Assembly: GCA_948470065.1 (NCBI GenBank)
Contig: CAOKNO010000002.1
Location: 1 to 64,000 of the forward strand
Source: an uncultured Eubacterium sp.
GTDB taxonomy: Bacteria > Bacillota > Clostridia > Lachnospirales > Lachnospiraceae
Direction: 5' to 3'
Length of the DNA: 64,000 bases
Shown here: positions 35,201 through 43,116 of the stretch, piece by piece
Layout: every line of letters begins with the position of its first letter
Position numbering within the stretch: position 1 is the first letter of the stretch
The notes under the pieces: generated by a model
What the model was told of the DNA's origin: nothing
The model's database searches: none
Seen by the model: the letters and a program-made list of their open reading frames with translations, nothing else
Position numbers and translations under genes: made by a program

Positions 35201-37700
35201 CGGAAGTAGCCCCGTTTAACAGGCTGATGGTAAATTCTGCCTTATCGCTGGCCGTTACATCTGAATCCTGCGTCAGCTTCATATTCTTTTCTTCCCATAC
35301 CACTTCCGAAGCAATGTATTGGTTGACGGTTATGGAACCGTCTGTCTTAAAGTAAATACTGTCGCCAAGCTTCGTATAATTCTCCATTCCTGTCCCTGTA
35401 CAACACCAGAACATATTCGTAGCTGGATCCGCCGTTCCGAACATCTTATAATACCCAGTTGCCATTGGCGTAAAGTAAGAAAATGCGCCTTCCTCATTCA
35501 CGGCGCCCATAATGGCGTTCCGCAGCGTACGTTCATAATAGTCTGCATACTTTTTGTCGCCTGTTACTTTGTACAGTTCTTTGGAAAGCTTCAGCATATT
35601 GTGCGCGCAGCAGCTCTCGCAATTGCACTGTGTCCGAATGTCATCAAGCGCGTTGTCCGCCCTAAAATGCTCCATATCACTGGTCCCGCCTGTGATAAAC
35701 GCATGCTTCTCTACAACAAGCGTCCAGAATCCCTCCGCATATCCCAGATAATCGGATTCTTCCACATTCTCTACTTCCTTTAACGCCACATACCGGTTCA
35801 ACGCCCCGACAAATTTCGGGATTGTCGTATTGGAATGGCGTCCTTTTAACGTGTCCTCATTCCCAGACAAGATTGCCTTATATAAATCTGGCTCGTCAAA
35901 TTTATGGGCTGCTTCCTTATGCTCTTCCTTATGGGTATATTTATAAAGTTCGTACAGGCAGTCGTTCATCCCGCCATATTCTACCCCACAAGCCCTTCTC
36001 TGCTGCTCTGGCGTCCATTTGCTTACGCGGTTGTATGCCCAATCTCCAAGGTTTGACGCAACCTCCAATGCTTCTGCATTTCCGGTATATTTAAAGGTAT
36101 CGACCAGCCCTTGGAGCAGCTTATGCGTATTATACCAAGGAACCCATGTATTCCCCTGCGCATCGCCCTGCACAATATCGAACTGTTTTTCCACATTGCT
36201 GGTATCCTGCACATTTGCGCCGAATAAAAATCCTTCCTTCGATCCCCCATAGCTGCCTGCCGCTTCCTGGCATTCCTTCAGGCCGGAAATAATTTCCTCT
36301 AGCTTAGCGCCTAGTTCTTCATCTTTCGTTGCCTGGATTGCCTGAGCGGCTGCAGACAGGTAGTGGCCTGCGCTATGGCCTGCCAAAAGCCCATTTTCCC
36401 ATCCGTTATAACGTACTGCGTTTGTCTTGATCCCTGCATTTTCCCGGAACCCTGCAATCAGACGGTCATTGTCAAACTTCTTTAGGAAAGCGATATCCAC
36501 ATCTTGCGCGCCTTTGTAATATGCATCGGTTACAAGGACTTCATCCAACCCAAACTGCTCTTCGGTATATGCCGTATATGGGTTCTCTGGCACTTCCACT
36601 TGCTGCGTATCTTTCTTTAAGACGGTAATCTTAAAATCCTTTGTCGTACTAACGCTCCCGCAAGAAACCGTTGCCGTCAGTACCACGTCCTTATCCTCAT
36701 CCTCTGGGCGTTTCACCTTTCCAGTTGCCGATACGACTTCTGGCACGCTGCTTTCCCAAGAGATACCGCTCCCATACTTCCCCTTTACTGGCAGCGTCAC
36801 GCTTGTCTTGATTGCCGTTACATCCTTTCCTGCAAAAGGATCCAGGCTTGCGGCGTCCGCTTCTACAATTTCCTCGTCCGTCATAACGGTTGCATGTTCC
36901 TCATAAAGGGCTTTCACTTGCTCAGCCGTTGCAGCCGTACTGTAAATTTCATACTCATCCAAATCTAAATTTGCAAACCCGCCGTTATATCCTGGGGAAT
37001 TAAAGCCCAGGTATTTATGGTCTGTATCATTCCCCACAGGCGTAAGCTTGCCGGAGCCCTGGTCTTTTCCAATGCTCGTCGTTGTGACTACATGGCCATT
37101 CCGGTAAAATACCGCTTCCTCTGTTTCGCTGCTGTATGTAATGGCAACATGGACCCATTCCCCGACTGGGAAAAATTCCGCCCGGTTTGCAGCCACTTCA
37201 AATTCCTTCAAATGCGTGCTTGCAGAGCCGACAGACAGTACCAGCGGCCTGTTGTCATTCAAACAGGAAAGATACCATCCTTCCCTGTCCCATGCCCCGC
37301 TTGGCTTATTCCACATAATGATATGCTCGCCGCTGATCGCTTTCGTTGCCTTTAACCAAAAGGAAACCGTCAGCTCTTCCGGCTGCAGATCTGCGCTTGT
37401 GCCAAGATCGAGGTATGTGCCCCCATCTAAGGAAAGCGCCTGGCCGTCCACGCCTTCTGCATAGGACGCTTCCTTTTGCGCATGGTTGCTGCCATAAGAA
37501 ACCGCCTGAACGCCGTTTCCAGACGTATCCTCCAAGCTTCCGTTAAAGCCCAGTTCCAGAACCTGATTGCCTGCCAACGCAGACTGCTGGCTCTCTTGCC
37601 CCAATGGCTCTTGCGCCCACACGGGATGGATGGTCCCTACCGCCATGGCGCCTGCAAGGATCAGACTAAATGCTTTGTTCCACAATAACCTTCTTCTCAT
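32223..37700 (-). CDS. Secreted multidomain GH127 beta-L-arabinofuranosidase
   Basis: The 1825-residue exported enzyme should release arabinofuranose from plant glycoproteins or arabinans. Order: signal peptide ending HPVWA; LamG/concanavalin-like domain (about 45-270); Ig-like domain (about 285-365); GH127 catalytic region (about 385-1000); cadherin-like and CBM4_9-like modules; two 71-residue helical repeats; an MBG/YDG-like Ig module; and a lysine-rich BspA-type LRR end (about 1684-1825). Zinc-thiolate residues known from HypBA1 are visible: Glu695 and Cys697 in CNCESCC, Cys766 and Cys767 in FWCCTGTG. The ATG at 37700 follows GGAGG; longer readings start before that site. No sortase motif is present, so the C-terminal module may hold it at the wall. 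Confidence 0.9.
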   Translation of the reverse strand: MRRRLLWNKAFSLILAGAMAVGTIHPVWAQEPLGQESQQSALAGNQVLELGFNGSLEDTSGNGVQAVSYGSNHAQKEASYAEGVDGQALSLDGGTYLDLGTSADLQPEELTVSFWLKATKAISGEHIIMWNKPSGAWDREGWYLSCLNDNRPLVLSVGSASTHLKEFEVAANRAEFFPVGEWVHVAITYSSETEEAVFYRNGHVVTTTSIGKDQGSGKLTPVGNDTDHKYLGFNSPGYNGGFANLDLDEYEIYSTAATAEQVKALYEEHATVMTDEEIVEADAASLDPFAGKDVTAIKTSVTLPVKGKYGSGISWESSVPEVVSATGKVKRPEDEDKDVVLTATVSCGSVSTTKDFKITVLKKDTQQVEVPENPYTAYTEEQFGLDEVLVTDAYYKGAQDVDIAFLKKFDNDRLIAGFRENAGIKTNAVRYNGWENGLLAGHSAGHYLSAAAQAIQATKDEELGAKLEEIISGLKECQEAAGSYGGSKEGFLFGANVQDTSNVEKQFDIVQGDAQGNTWVPWYNTHKLLQGLVDTFKYTGNAEALEVASNLGDWAYNRVSKWTPEQQRRACGVEYGGMNDCLYELYKYTHKEEHKEAAHKFDEPDLYKAILSGNEDTLKGRHSNTTIPKFVGALNRYVALKEVENVEESDYLGYAEGFWTLVVEKHAFITGGTSDMEHFRADNALDDIRTQCNCESCCAHNMLKLSKELYKVTGDKKYADYYERTLRNAIMGAVNEEGAFSYFTPMATGYYKMFGTADPATNMFWCCTGTGMENYTKLGDSIYFKTDGSITVNQYIASEVVWEEKNMKLTQDSDVTASDKAEFTISLLNGATSAEAAIRMRIPDWAAGSLTVKINGEAANVTAEGSYLVLNRAWKDGDKIEVAYPMEIVAYGLPDNDFVYAFQYGPTVLAAKLGTEEWNDAVGAGVNLTAPAYKVVGNEKVRLEVAYGKTIKQVLGTETLAIKGTESTKEFMKNINSHMVKTEGKLEFHIRGTDAEEVFGGEGLTFVPFNTLNAERYGIYWYFESIEDSSESKILAEKEEGRFAEAVVDSIQPGYGQYENDAVHQMEESNTEFETGVSGLGSTRRAKAGGYFSYNMKVDKSTSNSLLCQFAKADVGKTVKITVGNTVFNYTVENDTGEEAFFKKYFEIPDEEIEKAQTLTVGSERYDVVRVKFESGSATEASARIVNGLFLTRAYSKDARLVDVAPSAGRLKVLNDGYAIRVPLSVERLSVSFTLADKSGLLYIDGTLVNDAKVQRFPLGEGTETKKLKVYAQDHTTYKEYTLKLIHDDGLEAGEEIIVNGDINGDANWKAYGDATLSLGYSTIHSAPNSLKINRTGKDSGAFQDITGKVKAGATYEIDAYLIFKNGAGHNENPPANADFNVSILYGEGNAQKKEVIFSKNAKLNDWANLYGEYTVPANADLSKVSILFEAATGKAPTEDGIFAYFIDDISMKMIEPQGNEDDEMAKAVSDKIAAIGAVSYTPECKGKIDAARAAYDALTQEQKKLVENYNKLTEAEKAYEDLKNAEEQDKADKAAAQVAENKIADIGTVSYTSESKGKIDAARIAYNALTEAQKKLVGNYSVLTAAEARYEELRKGATSKIDIAKAAVKNIPTQTYTGKKCQPSLTLTYGGKVLKKGTDYVASYSNNVKIGTATVKITGIGGYTGSVSRSFAITVKKNKVYKVGDYKYKITNANIKGKGTVALAGVKDKKVKGKLKKANVPSTVKIGGKSFKVTEIGNGAFSGCKKIERAVVGSNVTKIGSKAFYNCKKLKQITIKSKKLNNVGKNAWKNIHAKAVIKVPKSKLKAYKKLLKGKGQKKTVQIKK
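32910..33300 (-). repeat. Two tandem in-frame 71-residue repeats in the GH127 gene
   Basis: Two copies of a helical unit (KIAAIGAVSYTPECKGKIDA and KIADIGTVSYTSESKGKIDA begin each) lie between the carbohydrate-binding module and the C-terminal Ig/LRR modules. Each contains a DALT or NALT turn followed by QKKLV. They resemble spacer helices common in clostridial surface enzymes. Confidence 0.8.
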
Positions 37701-37895
37701 GCTCCCTTTCCTCCTTTTCATAACAAGCGTTCTATCTTTGCCCCGCTTACAAATACGTGTAGCCGTACGGATAAAACCCCCATATTTTAATAATATTTCC
37801 ATCTTATCATATCCCTTTTGGGTTTTCATCCCGACAAACTATAGAAGATGGAGCCTTAGCGGTAATATTTCTATACTTTTTGATATTTTTGCCAA

Positions 37896-37909
37896 GAAAA
37901 GCGCTTCCC
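37896..37909. promoter_or_regulatory. Possible CcpA cre site
   Basis: GAAAAGCGCTTCCC keeps the central AAGCGCTT of the cre consensus TGAAAGCGCTTTCA but misses several outer bases. Its place about 195 bp before a glycosidase start fits carbon catabolite control; weak on sequence alone. Confidence 0.25.
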
Positions 37910-37969
37910 GCTTGTACTTTTATATGAAACATAACCAAATTATGTAGGGCGCGCTATCCTATGAAATAA

Positions 37970-38008
37970 AAAAAATCGGGACAGCTTATCTCTCCTATAA
38001 GCTGTCCC
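37970..38008 (-). terminator. nadBC terminator
   Basis: A perfect 12-bp stem with a 7-nt loop (arms 37978-37989 and 37997-38008), followed on the minus strand by GATTTTTTTT. It lies 36 bp behind nadC. Confidence 0.92.
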
Positions 38009-38044
38009 AACCTTATTCGTTCATCAACCACACGTTTGGCATAA

Positions 38045-38899
38045 CTATATCGTATGGAGGTTTTTCAGGGAAATATCCATAATCGGCGCAGAATGGGTCA
38101 ATGCCCCGCTGGAAATATAATCTACCCCAAGGGAAATGTAATGTGCGATATTCTCCTTTGTCACATTGCCGGATATTTCAATCTCTGCCTTTTGCCCAAT
38201 CGCCGCAACCGACGCTTTGATTGCTTCTACGTCCATATTGTCCAGCATAATGATATCCGCCCCGGCTTCCACCGCTTCTTTCACCATTTCGATCGTCTCG
38301 CATTCCACCTCTATTTTACGTACAAATGGCGCATACTCTTTTGCCATTGCAACCGCCTCTTTCACACCGCCGGCCGCGCCGATATGGTTATCCTTCAGCA
38401 AGACGCCGTCCGATAAGTTATACCGATGGTTGTACCCACCCCCGACCTTTACGGAATATTTCTCAAAGATACGCATATTCGGAGTTGTCTTCCTGGTATC
38501 GAGAAGCTTCACCTTGCTGCCCTTTAATAATGTGGCGATCGCATTGGTATACGTAGCAATCCCGCTCATACGCTGCAAGAAATTGAGCGCGGTACGCTCT
38601 CCTGACAGGATCGCCCGGATATCCCCTGTTACCGTGCCAATCAAATCCCCTTTTTTGGCTACATCCCCATCCTGGAACTGAAACTCCACTACTACCTCTC
38701 GATCCAGCAGTTCAAATACACGCTGGAACACACAAAGCCCCGCCAGCACGCCGTCCTGTTTGCAGATAAGCTGCGCCGTCCCATCCTGTGCGTTTGGCAT
38801 GACGGCGTTTGTCGTGACGTCTTCACTGGAAATATCCTCACGCAAAGCCTGTAAAATCAAATGATCTGCATTCAGCCCCATCGTTATGCTGTTGTCCAT
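38045..38899 (-). CDS. nadC: Nicotinate-nucleotide pyrophosphorylase (carboxylating)
   Basis: The 284-residue enzyme makes nicotinate mononucleotide from quinolinate and PRPP, the last committed step of de novo NAD synthesis. Visible motifs: LREDISSEDVTTNAV, GERTALNFLQRMSGIAT, LDTRKTTPNMR, KVGGGYNHRYNLSDGVLLKDNH and the C-terminal DYISSGALTHS. GGAG 7 nt before the ATG lies inside the nadB 3' end. The genes overlap by 62 bp, so translation is probably coupled. Confidence 0.97.
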   Translation of the reverse strand: MDNSITMGLNADHLILQALREDISSEDVTTNAVMPNAQDGTAQLICKQDGVLAGLCVFQRVFELLDREVVVEFQFQDGDVAKKGDLIGTVTGDIRAILSGERTALNFLQRMSGIATYTNAIATLLKGSKVKLLDTRKTTPNMRIFEKYSVKVGGGYNHRYNLSDGVLLKDNHIGAAGGVKEAVAMAKEYAPFVRKIEVECETIEMVKEAVEAGADIIMLDNMDVEAIKASVAAIGQKAEIEISGNVTKENIAHYISLGVDYISSGALTHSAPIMDISLKNLHTI

Positions 38900-40187
38900 A
38901 TTCTCTCTCCATCCTTTCTATCTCCTGCCTGACCAGGAATCTATGTTCCTTACGTATCCGTTCGACGTCCTTGTAATGCCCTGGCTGGAACAGATCCTTC
39001 CTCTGCCCCTTGGGCTTTTCCATTCCTTCCTTTGCTGCAATATCCTCTGCTGCGCGCCTTGCAAATACCAGGCTTTCCAACAAGGAATTGCTGGCAAGGC
39101 GGTTCGCCCCATGCACGCCGTTGCAGCTTGTCTCCCCTATGGCATAAAGGGCTTCCATTGACGTCCTGCCTTCTAAGCCAGACTGTATGCCGCCCATAAA
39201 ATAATGCTGCCCTGGTACGACCGGGATGCATTCTTCCGTCACATCGTAGCCTTCCTCCCGGCACCTTTGGTAAATATTGGGGAAATGGCTTAAGATATCC
39301 GCCTTTTGTATGTGCTCCATCGACAGCCAGACATACGGCTTCCCATCTTCCTCCATCTGTTTTCGGATTGCCGCCGTCACCACGTCGCGCGGCTGCAGTT
39401 CATCCACAAACCGCTCCATATGGGCATTGTACAGCACCGCCCCTTCCCCGCGGACAGATTCCGAAATCAAAAAACGCCTGCCTGGCTTTTCGGAATACAG
39501 CGTTGTCGGATGGATCTGGACAAAGTTCACATCCTGCAGCCGGATCCCATGCCGCAGCGCAAGCGCAACGCCATCCCCGGTGATATGCGAAAAGTTCGTG
39601 GAATGGCTGTACAAGCCGCCTATGCCGCCGCACGCAAATACCACATACTTTGCCCAAACCGGGAATACCTGCCCCTGCTTGTCCCTTACCACAATGCCAT
39701 AGCAGACATTGTCCCTGCACAAGAGATCGATCATTTCCATATACTCATAAACCGAAATATTCTCCCTTGCCCTGGCTTGCCCAAGCAGCTTTCCCGTAAT
39801 TTCCCGCCCAGTGACATCTGCATGGAATAAGATCCTTGGTTTCGAATGCCCGCCTTCCCTGGTATACGCAAGCTTACCGTCCTTTTTCTCAAACTCCACC
39901 CCATATCCCTGCAGCAGTTCAATAATCTGTGGGGAGTCTTTTATCATCCTGGCTACGGATTCCCTGTTATTTAAGTAATGCCCGGCCCGCATCGTATCCT
40001 CAAAATAAGCCTCATAGTCATCCTCTGACGCCAGAACGCAGATCCCACCCTGCGCCAGGAATGAATCGCTGTTTTCCGCCTGGTCTTTCGTGATAACAGA
40101 AATCCTCTTACATCCTGGTAGCTGCAGCGCACAGAAAAGCCCCGCCGCCCCAGTGCCTACGATTACAATATCTGTCTCTTTTTCCAT
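38838..40187 (-). CDS. nadB: L-aspartate oxidase
   Basis: The 449-residue flavoenzyme oxidises aspartate to iminoaspartate, the first step of NAD synthesis; in anaerobes fumarate may serve as acceptor. It has the FAD motif VIVGTGAAGLFCALQLP, the succinate dehydrogenase/fumarate reductase-like EGGHSKPRILFHADVTG, and FVQIHPTTLY. It is shorter than enterobacterial NadB (about 530) because the C-terminal helical domain is reduced, as in several clostridia. ATG 40187 follows AGGTGGGG; the longer reading begins upstream of the promoter region. NadA, which uses its product, is not in the window. Confidence 0.95.
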   Translation of the reverse strand: MEKETDIVIVGTGAAGLFCALQLPGCKRISVITKDQAENSDSFLAQGGICVLASEDDYEAYFEDTMRAGHYLNNRESVARMIKDSPQIIELLQGYGVEFEKKDGKLAYTREGGHSKPRILFHADVTGREITGKLLGQARARENISVYEYMEMIDLLCRDNVCYGIVVRDKQGQVFPVWAKYVVFACGGIGGLYSHSTNFSHITGDGVALALRHGIRLQDVNFVQIHPTTLYSEKPGRRFLISESVRGEGAVLYNAHMERFVDELQPRDVVTAAIRKQMEEDGKPYVWLSMEHIQKADILSHFPNIYQRCREEGYDVTEECIPVVPGQHYFMGGIQSGLEGRTSMEALYAIGETSCNGVHGANRLASNSLLESLVFARRAAEDIAAKEGMEKPKGQRKDLFQPGHYKDVERIRKEHRFLVRQEIERMEREYGQQHNDGAECRSFDFTGFA

Positions 40188-40236
40188 ATCCCCACCTGTA
40201 AAATCATTCATCCAAGTATGTAAAACTTCCGCGTCC

Positions 40237-40265
40237 ATTATAGCACACCCAATATTGGCTGGCAA
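40237..40265 (-). promoter_or_regulatory. nadBC promoter with palindrome in the spacer
   Basis: Minus strand TTGCCA (40260-40265), 17 bp, TATAAT (40237-40242) preceded by TGC (extended -10). The spacer contains the perfect palindrome CCAATATTGG (40249-40258), a possible repressor site, for example for an NAD-responsive regulator. Confidence 0.8.
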
Positions 40266-40352
40266 GCCTTGGGATTTTTGCACAAAAAGCGGCCTATCCA
40301 CAGCAGCCAAAGACGCCAGTCCTATGCTTTTGAAGCATATTTCATTTCCTAA

Positions 40353-43052
40353 TTAAGATAAAAAATCCCCCAGATAGACCTTCCCTTTCTCTGGATCCTT
40401 TCCATATTCCTGGTATAAGGCGTCCCTTGAGGCCTGGATGGCCTGTTCCAATTCCCTGGCAGATACCAGCGCGCATCCCTGCCCCCTGATAATAATCTGC
40501 TCTAGCCCGTCGGAAGTGACCACGGTGATTTGGTATTTCTTTGCATGTGTATGGGCAAATTTCTCGATATATTGGTCGGCGGTTTCTGCTTCCTTTGTAA
40601 AGACCACATGGATGTTATGGTAATCCAGAAGTTCCGCCTTATGCCGCTGCACCCGGTAAGCATCGAATACCACAATGATCTGGCATTTGATCATTCCCTG
40701 GTAATCACATAGGATATCCAAAAGCCGCCCCCTTGCCCCGTCAATATTTTCTTCCGCCAGTTCCCTTAACTCCTTCCAGGCAAAAATAACATTATACCCA
40801 TCCACCAGCCAGTACGCTTCCTTTGGCTCTGCGACCTGGTACGTCTTCGTAACAGAAGACGATGGAGCCGCAGGCTTTCCTTTCCTCTTATGGTAACCTT
40901 TGCGCGTAGCCGCCTTATCATGCTTGTTCGCATCCAGGCTCTTAGACAAGATCGCTTCCACCTCATCTTCCCCAATCCATCCTTCCTCCCCGCTTACGCC
41001 TTGCTGCCTTTGTATGGCATTTTGGGTTGCCAGCCGCTTTACCTCTTCGTCCTGATAAGAATACAGCCCTGCCTTTGCCTTGCGCTCCGACAAAAAATCT
41101 GGGCTTTCCACATGCATGTATTCCTTGACCTGATCCCATTTGACGACGAACCCTGCCCCATGGGAGCAGAATACCGAGCTTGCAGGGTTCTCCAAATCAC
41201 GTTCCGGATCATAGCCAATCCGCTCCATGACTTCTTGCGGATCCTTGCATGGCTCGTACCCCTTAAGGCTGAGGGACATCCTTCCATTCCCCCGGGTATA
41301 CGCGGCCACCTCTTTCTGGTAATCCCCCATAGCGGCAACTGGGACGCTTCCTGCCAATACGGCCATCCCATCCTGTAGCTGGGGAGGATCAAAACTCCCG
41401 CGCATCTGTTCGATATCCGCTATCGCACGGCCTAACGCCGTATCCGGCGTTTCTAGGCGGAACTGGTAGATTGGCTCTAGCAGCACGGACTCTGCTTCCA
41501 TCAGCCCCTGGCGCAGCGCCCGGTACGTTGCCTGCCGGAAATCCCCGCCTTCCGTATGCTTCAGATGGGCGCGGCCTGTCACTAAGGTAACCTTTGTATC
41601 AGTCAGCGCAGATCCAGTCAAAACGCCGCAATGCTCTTTTTCTTCTAAATGGGTCAGCACTAACCGCTGCCAGTTCCGATCCAGGATATCTTCGCTGCAC
41701 ACCGTATCAAATACAAGCCCGCTCCCTGGCTCGCCAGGCTCTAACAGAAGATGCACCTCCGCATAATGGCGCAGAGGCTCGTAATGGCCGACGCCCTCCA
41801 CAGGCCCTACAATCGTTTCTTTGTATAAGACATTCCCTGCGCCAAACGAAACCTCGACGCCAAAACGGTCTGCGATCATGCTTTTTAGAATTTCAAGCTG
41901 CACCTCGCCCATCACCTGCACCTGGATTTCCTGTAATTGCTCCTTCCAGGCAATATGGAGCTCTGGCTCCTCTTCCTGGATCTGATATAAATAGGAAAGC
42001 ATAACGGTGTTATCGCAATCTGGAGGGACGATGACCTGGTACGTTAAGACCGGGATCAAAAACGGGCGCGCGGAATCCGGCTCGCAGCCAAGCCCGTCGC
42101 CCGGGCGGGCGCTGACAAGCCCTGTGACAGCGCATACCATCCCTGGCATGGCCTCTGGCACTGTCTCATATTTTTCACCGGAATAGATACGGATCTGATT
42201 GATCTTTTCCTGATTTTGGGTCAACGGGGCCTTGACCTTCAAGCTTCCCCCAGTTACTTTTAAATACGTCAGACGGTTCCCCTGGCTGTCGCGCGCAATT
42301 TTAAACACCTTGGCGCCAAACCCTTCCTTGTATGCCGGCTGGCGCGCAAACCGGCCAAAGCCTTCGAAGAACTCCTCCACGCCTTCGCATTTTAATGCCG
42401 AGCCAAAAAAACATGGGAATACCTTACGTTCCGCGATCAGCCGCCTGATCTGCAGATCCTCTACCCTGCCATGCGCAAGGAAGTATTCGAGCGTTTCCTC
42501 TTCGCACATGGCGATGCTTTCATAAAACGCTTCCTGTTCTGTTTCCCCGTCTAGCCCCGTAAAATCCACGCATCCGCCGTCCAAGCTGGATGCAAGCTGT
42601 CCCAGCAAAGATTCTCTTGACGCTGCGTGTAAATCCATCTTATTGATAAACAAGAATACCGGAATCTGGTATTTCTCCAAAAGATACCAAAGCGTACGGG
42701 TATGCCCCTGTACCCCATCCACGCCGCTGATCACAAGGATGGCATAATCTAGCACCTGCAAGGTACGTTCCATTTCCGCCGAAAAATCCACATGCCCTGG
42801 GGTATCCAAAAGCGTGATAGAACGATCCTTGTCCTTTAGCACGGCCTGCTTAGAAAATATCGTAATCCCACGCGCCCGCTCTAACTCATACGTATCTAAA
42901 AATGCGTTCTTCTTGTCCACCCTTCCCATTTCCCGGATATTCCCGCAAACGTACAAAAGCGCTTCCGACAGAGTTGTCTTCCCCGCGTCGACGTGCGCCA
43001 AAATACCAGCGCAGATATGTTCCATTGATGTATTCCCAGACGTATCGTCCAT
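40353..43052 (-). CDS. Tet(M)/EF-G-like ribosomal GTPase fused to a Rae1/YacP-type NYN RNase domain
   Basis: This 899-residue protein combines two ribosome-acting parts. Residues 1 to about 680 follow the Tet(M)/EF-G plan: G1 loop AHVDAGKTTL (20-28), switch ERARGITIFSK, G3 DTPGHVDFS, G4 NKMD, domain II, and domains III-V with VMGEVQLEILKSMI, FRQATYRALRQGL and LLEPIYQFRLETP. A basic linker (about 690-744) leads to an NYN/PIN-like domain (745-899) with acidic residues Asp751 (LVDGYNVI), Asp797 (VVFDAY), Asp826 (TADQYIE) and Asp848 (VTSDG). B. subtilis Rae1 (YacP), the closest named relative of this domain, cuts mRNA in the ribosomal A site. Tetracycline resistance is possible but not shown. It probably has its own promoter. 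Confidence 0.88.
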   Translation of the reverse strand: MDDTSGNTSMEHICAGILAHVDAGKTTLSEALLYVCGNIREMGRVDKKNAFLDTYELERARGITIFSKQAVLKDKDRSITLLDTPGHVDFSAEMERTLQVLDYAILVISGVDGVQGHTRTLWYLLEKYQIPVFLFINKMDLHAASRESLLGQLASSLDGGCVDFTGLDGETEQEAFYESIAMCEEETLEYFLAHGRVEDLQIRRLIAERKVFPCFFGSALKCEGVEEFFEGFGRFARQPAYKEGFGAKVFKIARDSQGNRLTYLKVTGGSLKVKAPLTQNQEKINQIRIYSGEKYETVPEAMPGMVCAVTGLVSARPGDGLGCEPDSARPFLIPVLTYQVIVPPDCDNTVMLSYLYQIQEEEPELHIAWKEQLQEIQVQVMGEVQLEILKSMIADRFGVEVSFGAGNVLYKETIVGPVEGVGHYEPLRHYAEVHLLLEPGEPGSGLVFDTVCSEDILDRNWQRLVLTHLEEKEHCGVLTGSALTDTKVTLVTGRAHLKHTEGGDFRQATYRALRQGLMEAESVLLEPIYQFRLETPDTALGRAIADIEQMRGSFDPPQLQDGMAVLAGSVPVAAMGDYQKEVAAYTRGNGRMSLSLKGYEPCKDPQEVMERIGYDPERDLENPASSVFCSHGAGFVVKWDQVKEYMHVESPDFLSERKAKAGLYSYQDEEVKRLATQNAIQRQQGVSGEEGWIGEDEVEAILSKSLDANKHDKAATRKGYHKRKGKPAAPSSSVTKTYQVAEPKEAYWLVDGYNVIFAWKELRELAEENIDGARGRLLDILCDYQGMIKCQIIVVFDAYRVQRHKAELLDYHNIHVVFTKEAETADQYIEKFAHTHAKKYQITVVTSDGLEQIIIRGQGCALVSARELEQAIQASRDALYQEYGKDPEKGKVYLGDFLS

Positions 43053-43087
43053 GAAAAATGCCCCTTTCTGTCGCTTATCATTTCGTA

Positions 43088-43116
43088 ATTATAGCACAGA
43101 AAATGGCGTCCGTCGA
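43088..43116 (-). promoter_or_regulatory. Promoter of the GTPase-NYN gene
   Basis: Minus strand TCGACG (43111-43116), 17 bp, TATAAT (43088-43093) with TGC before it (extended -10). It overlaps the last codons of the radical SAM-HAD gene, so the fusion gene can be transcribed separately from the upstream operon. Confidence 0.7.

Larger units (their letters stand above)
37701..38044. other. Intergenic region between the GH127 gene and nadC
   Basis: The 344 bp hold the leader of the GH127 gene and, at the far end, the nadC terminator. I see no well-spaced vegetative promoter for the GH127 gene. A possible catabolite-response element (37896-37909) is the only regulatory candidate. No gene is supported. 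Confidence 0.5.

Noticed and set aside
40315..40352. Terminator behind the GTPase-NYN gene
   Set aside because: Only a 7-bp stem (TATGCTT/AAGCATA) without a T-run; too weak to call.
40353..43052. Plain tetracycline resistance gene (tetM/W/O)
   Set aside because: The GTPase part is related but divergent and carries an extra NYN nuclease domain; resistance cannot be claimed from sequence.
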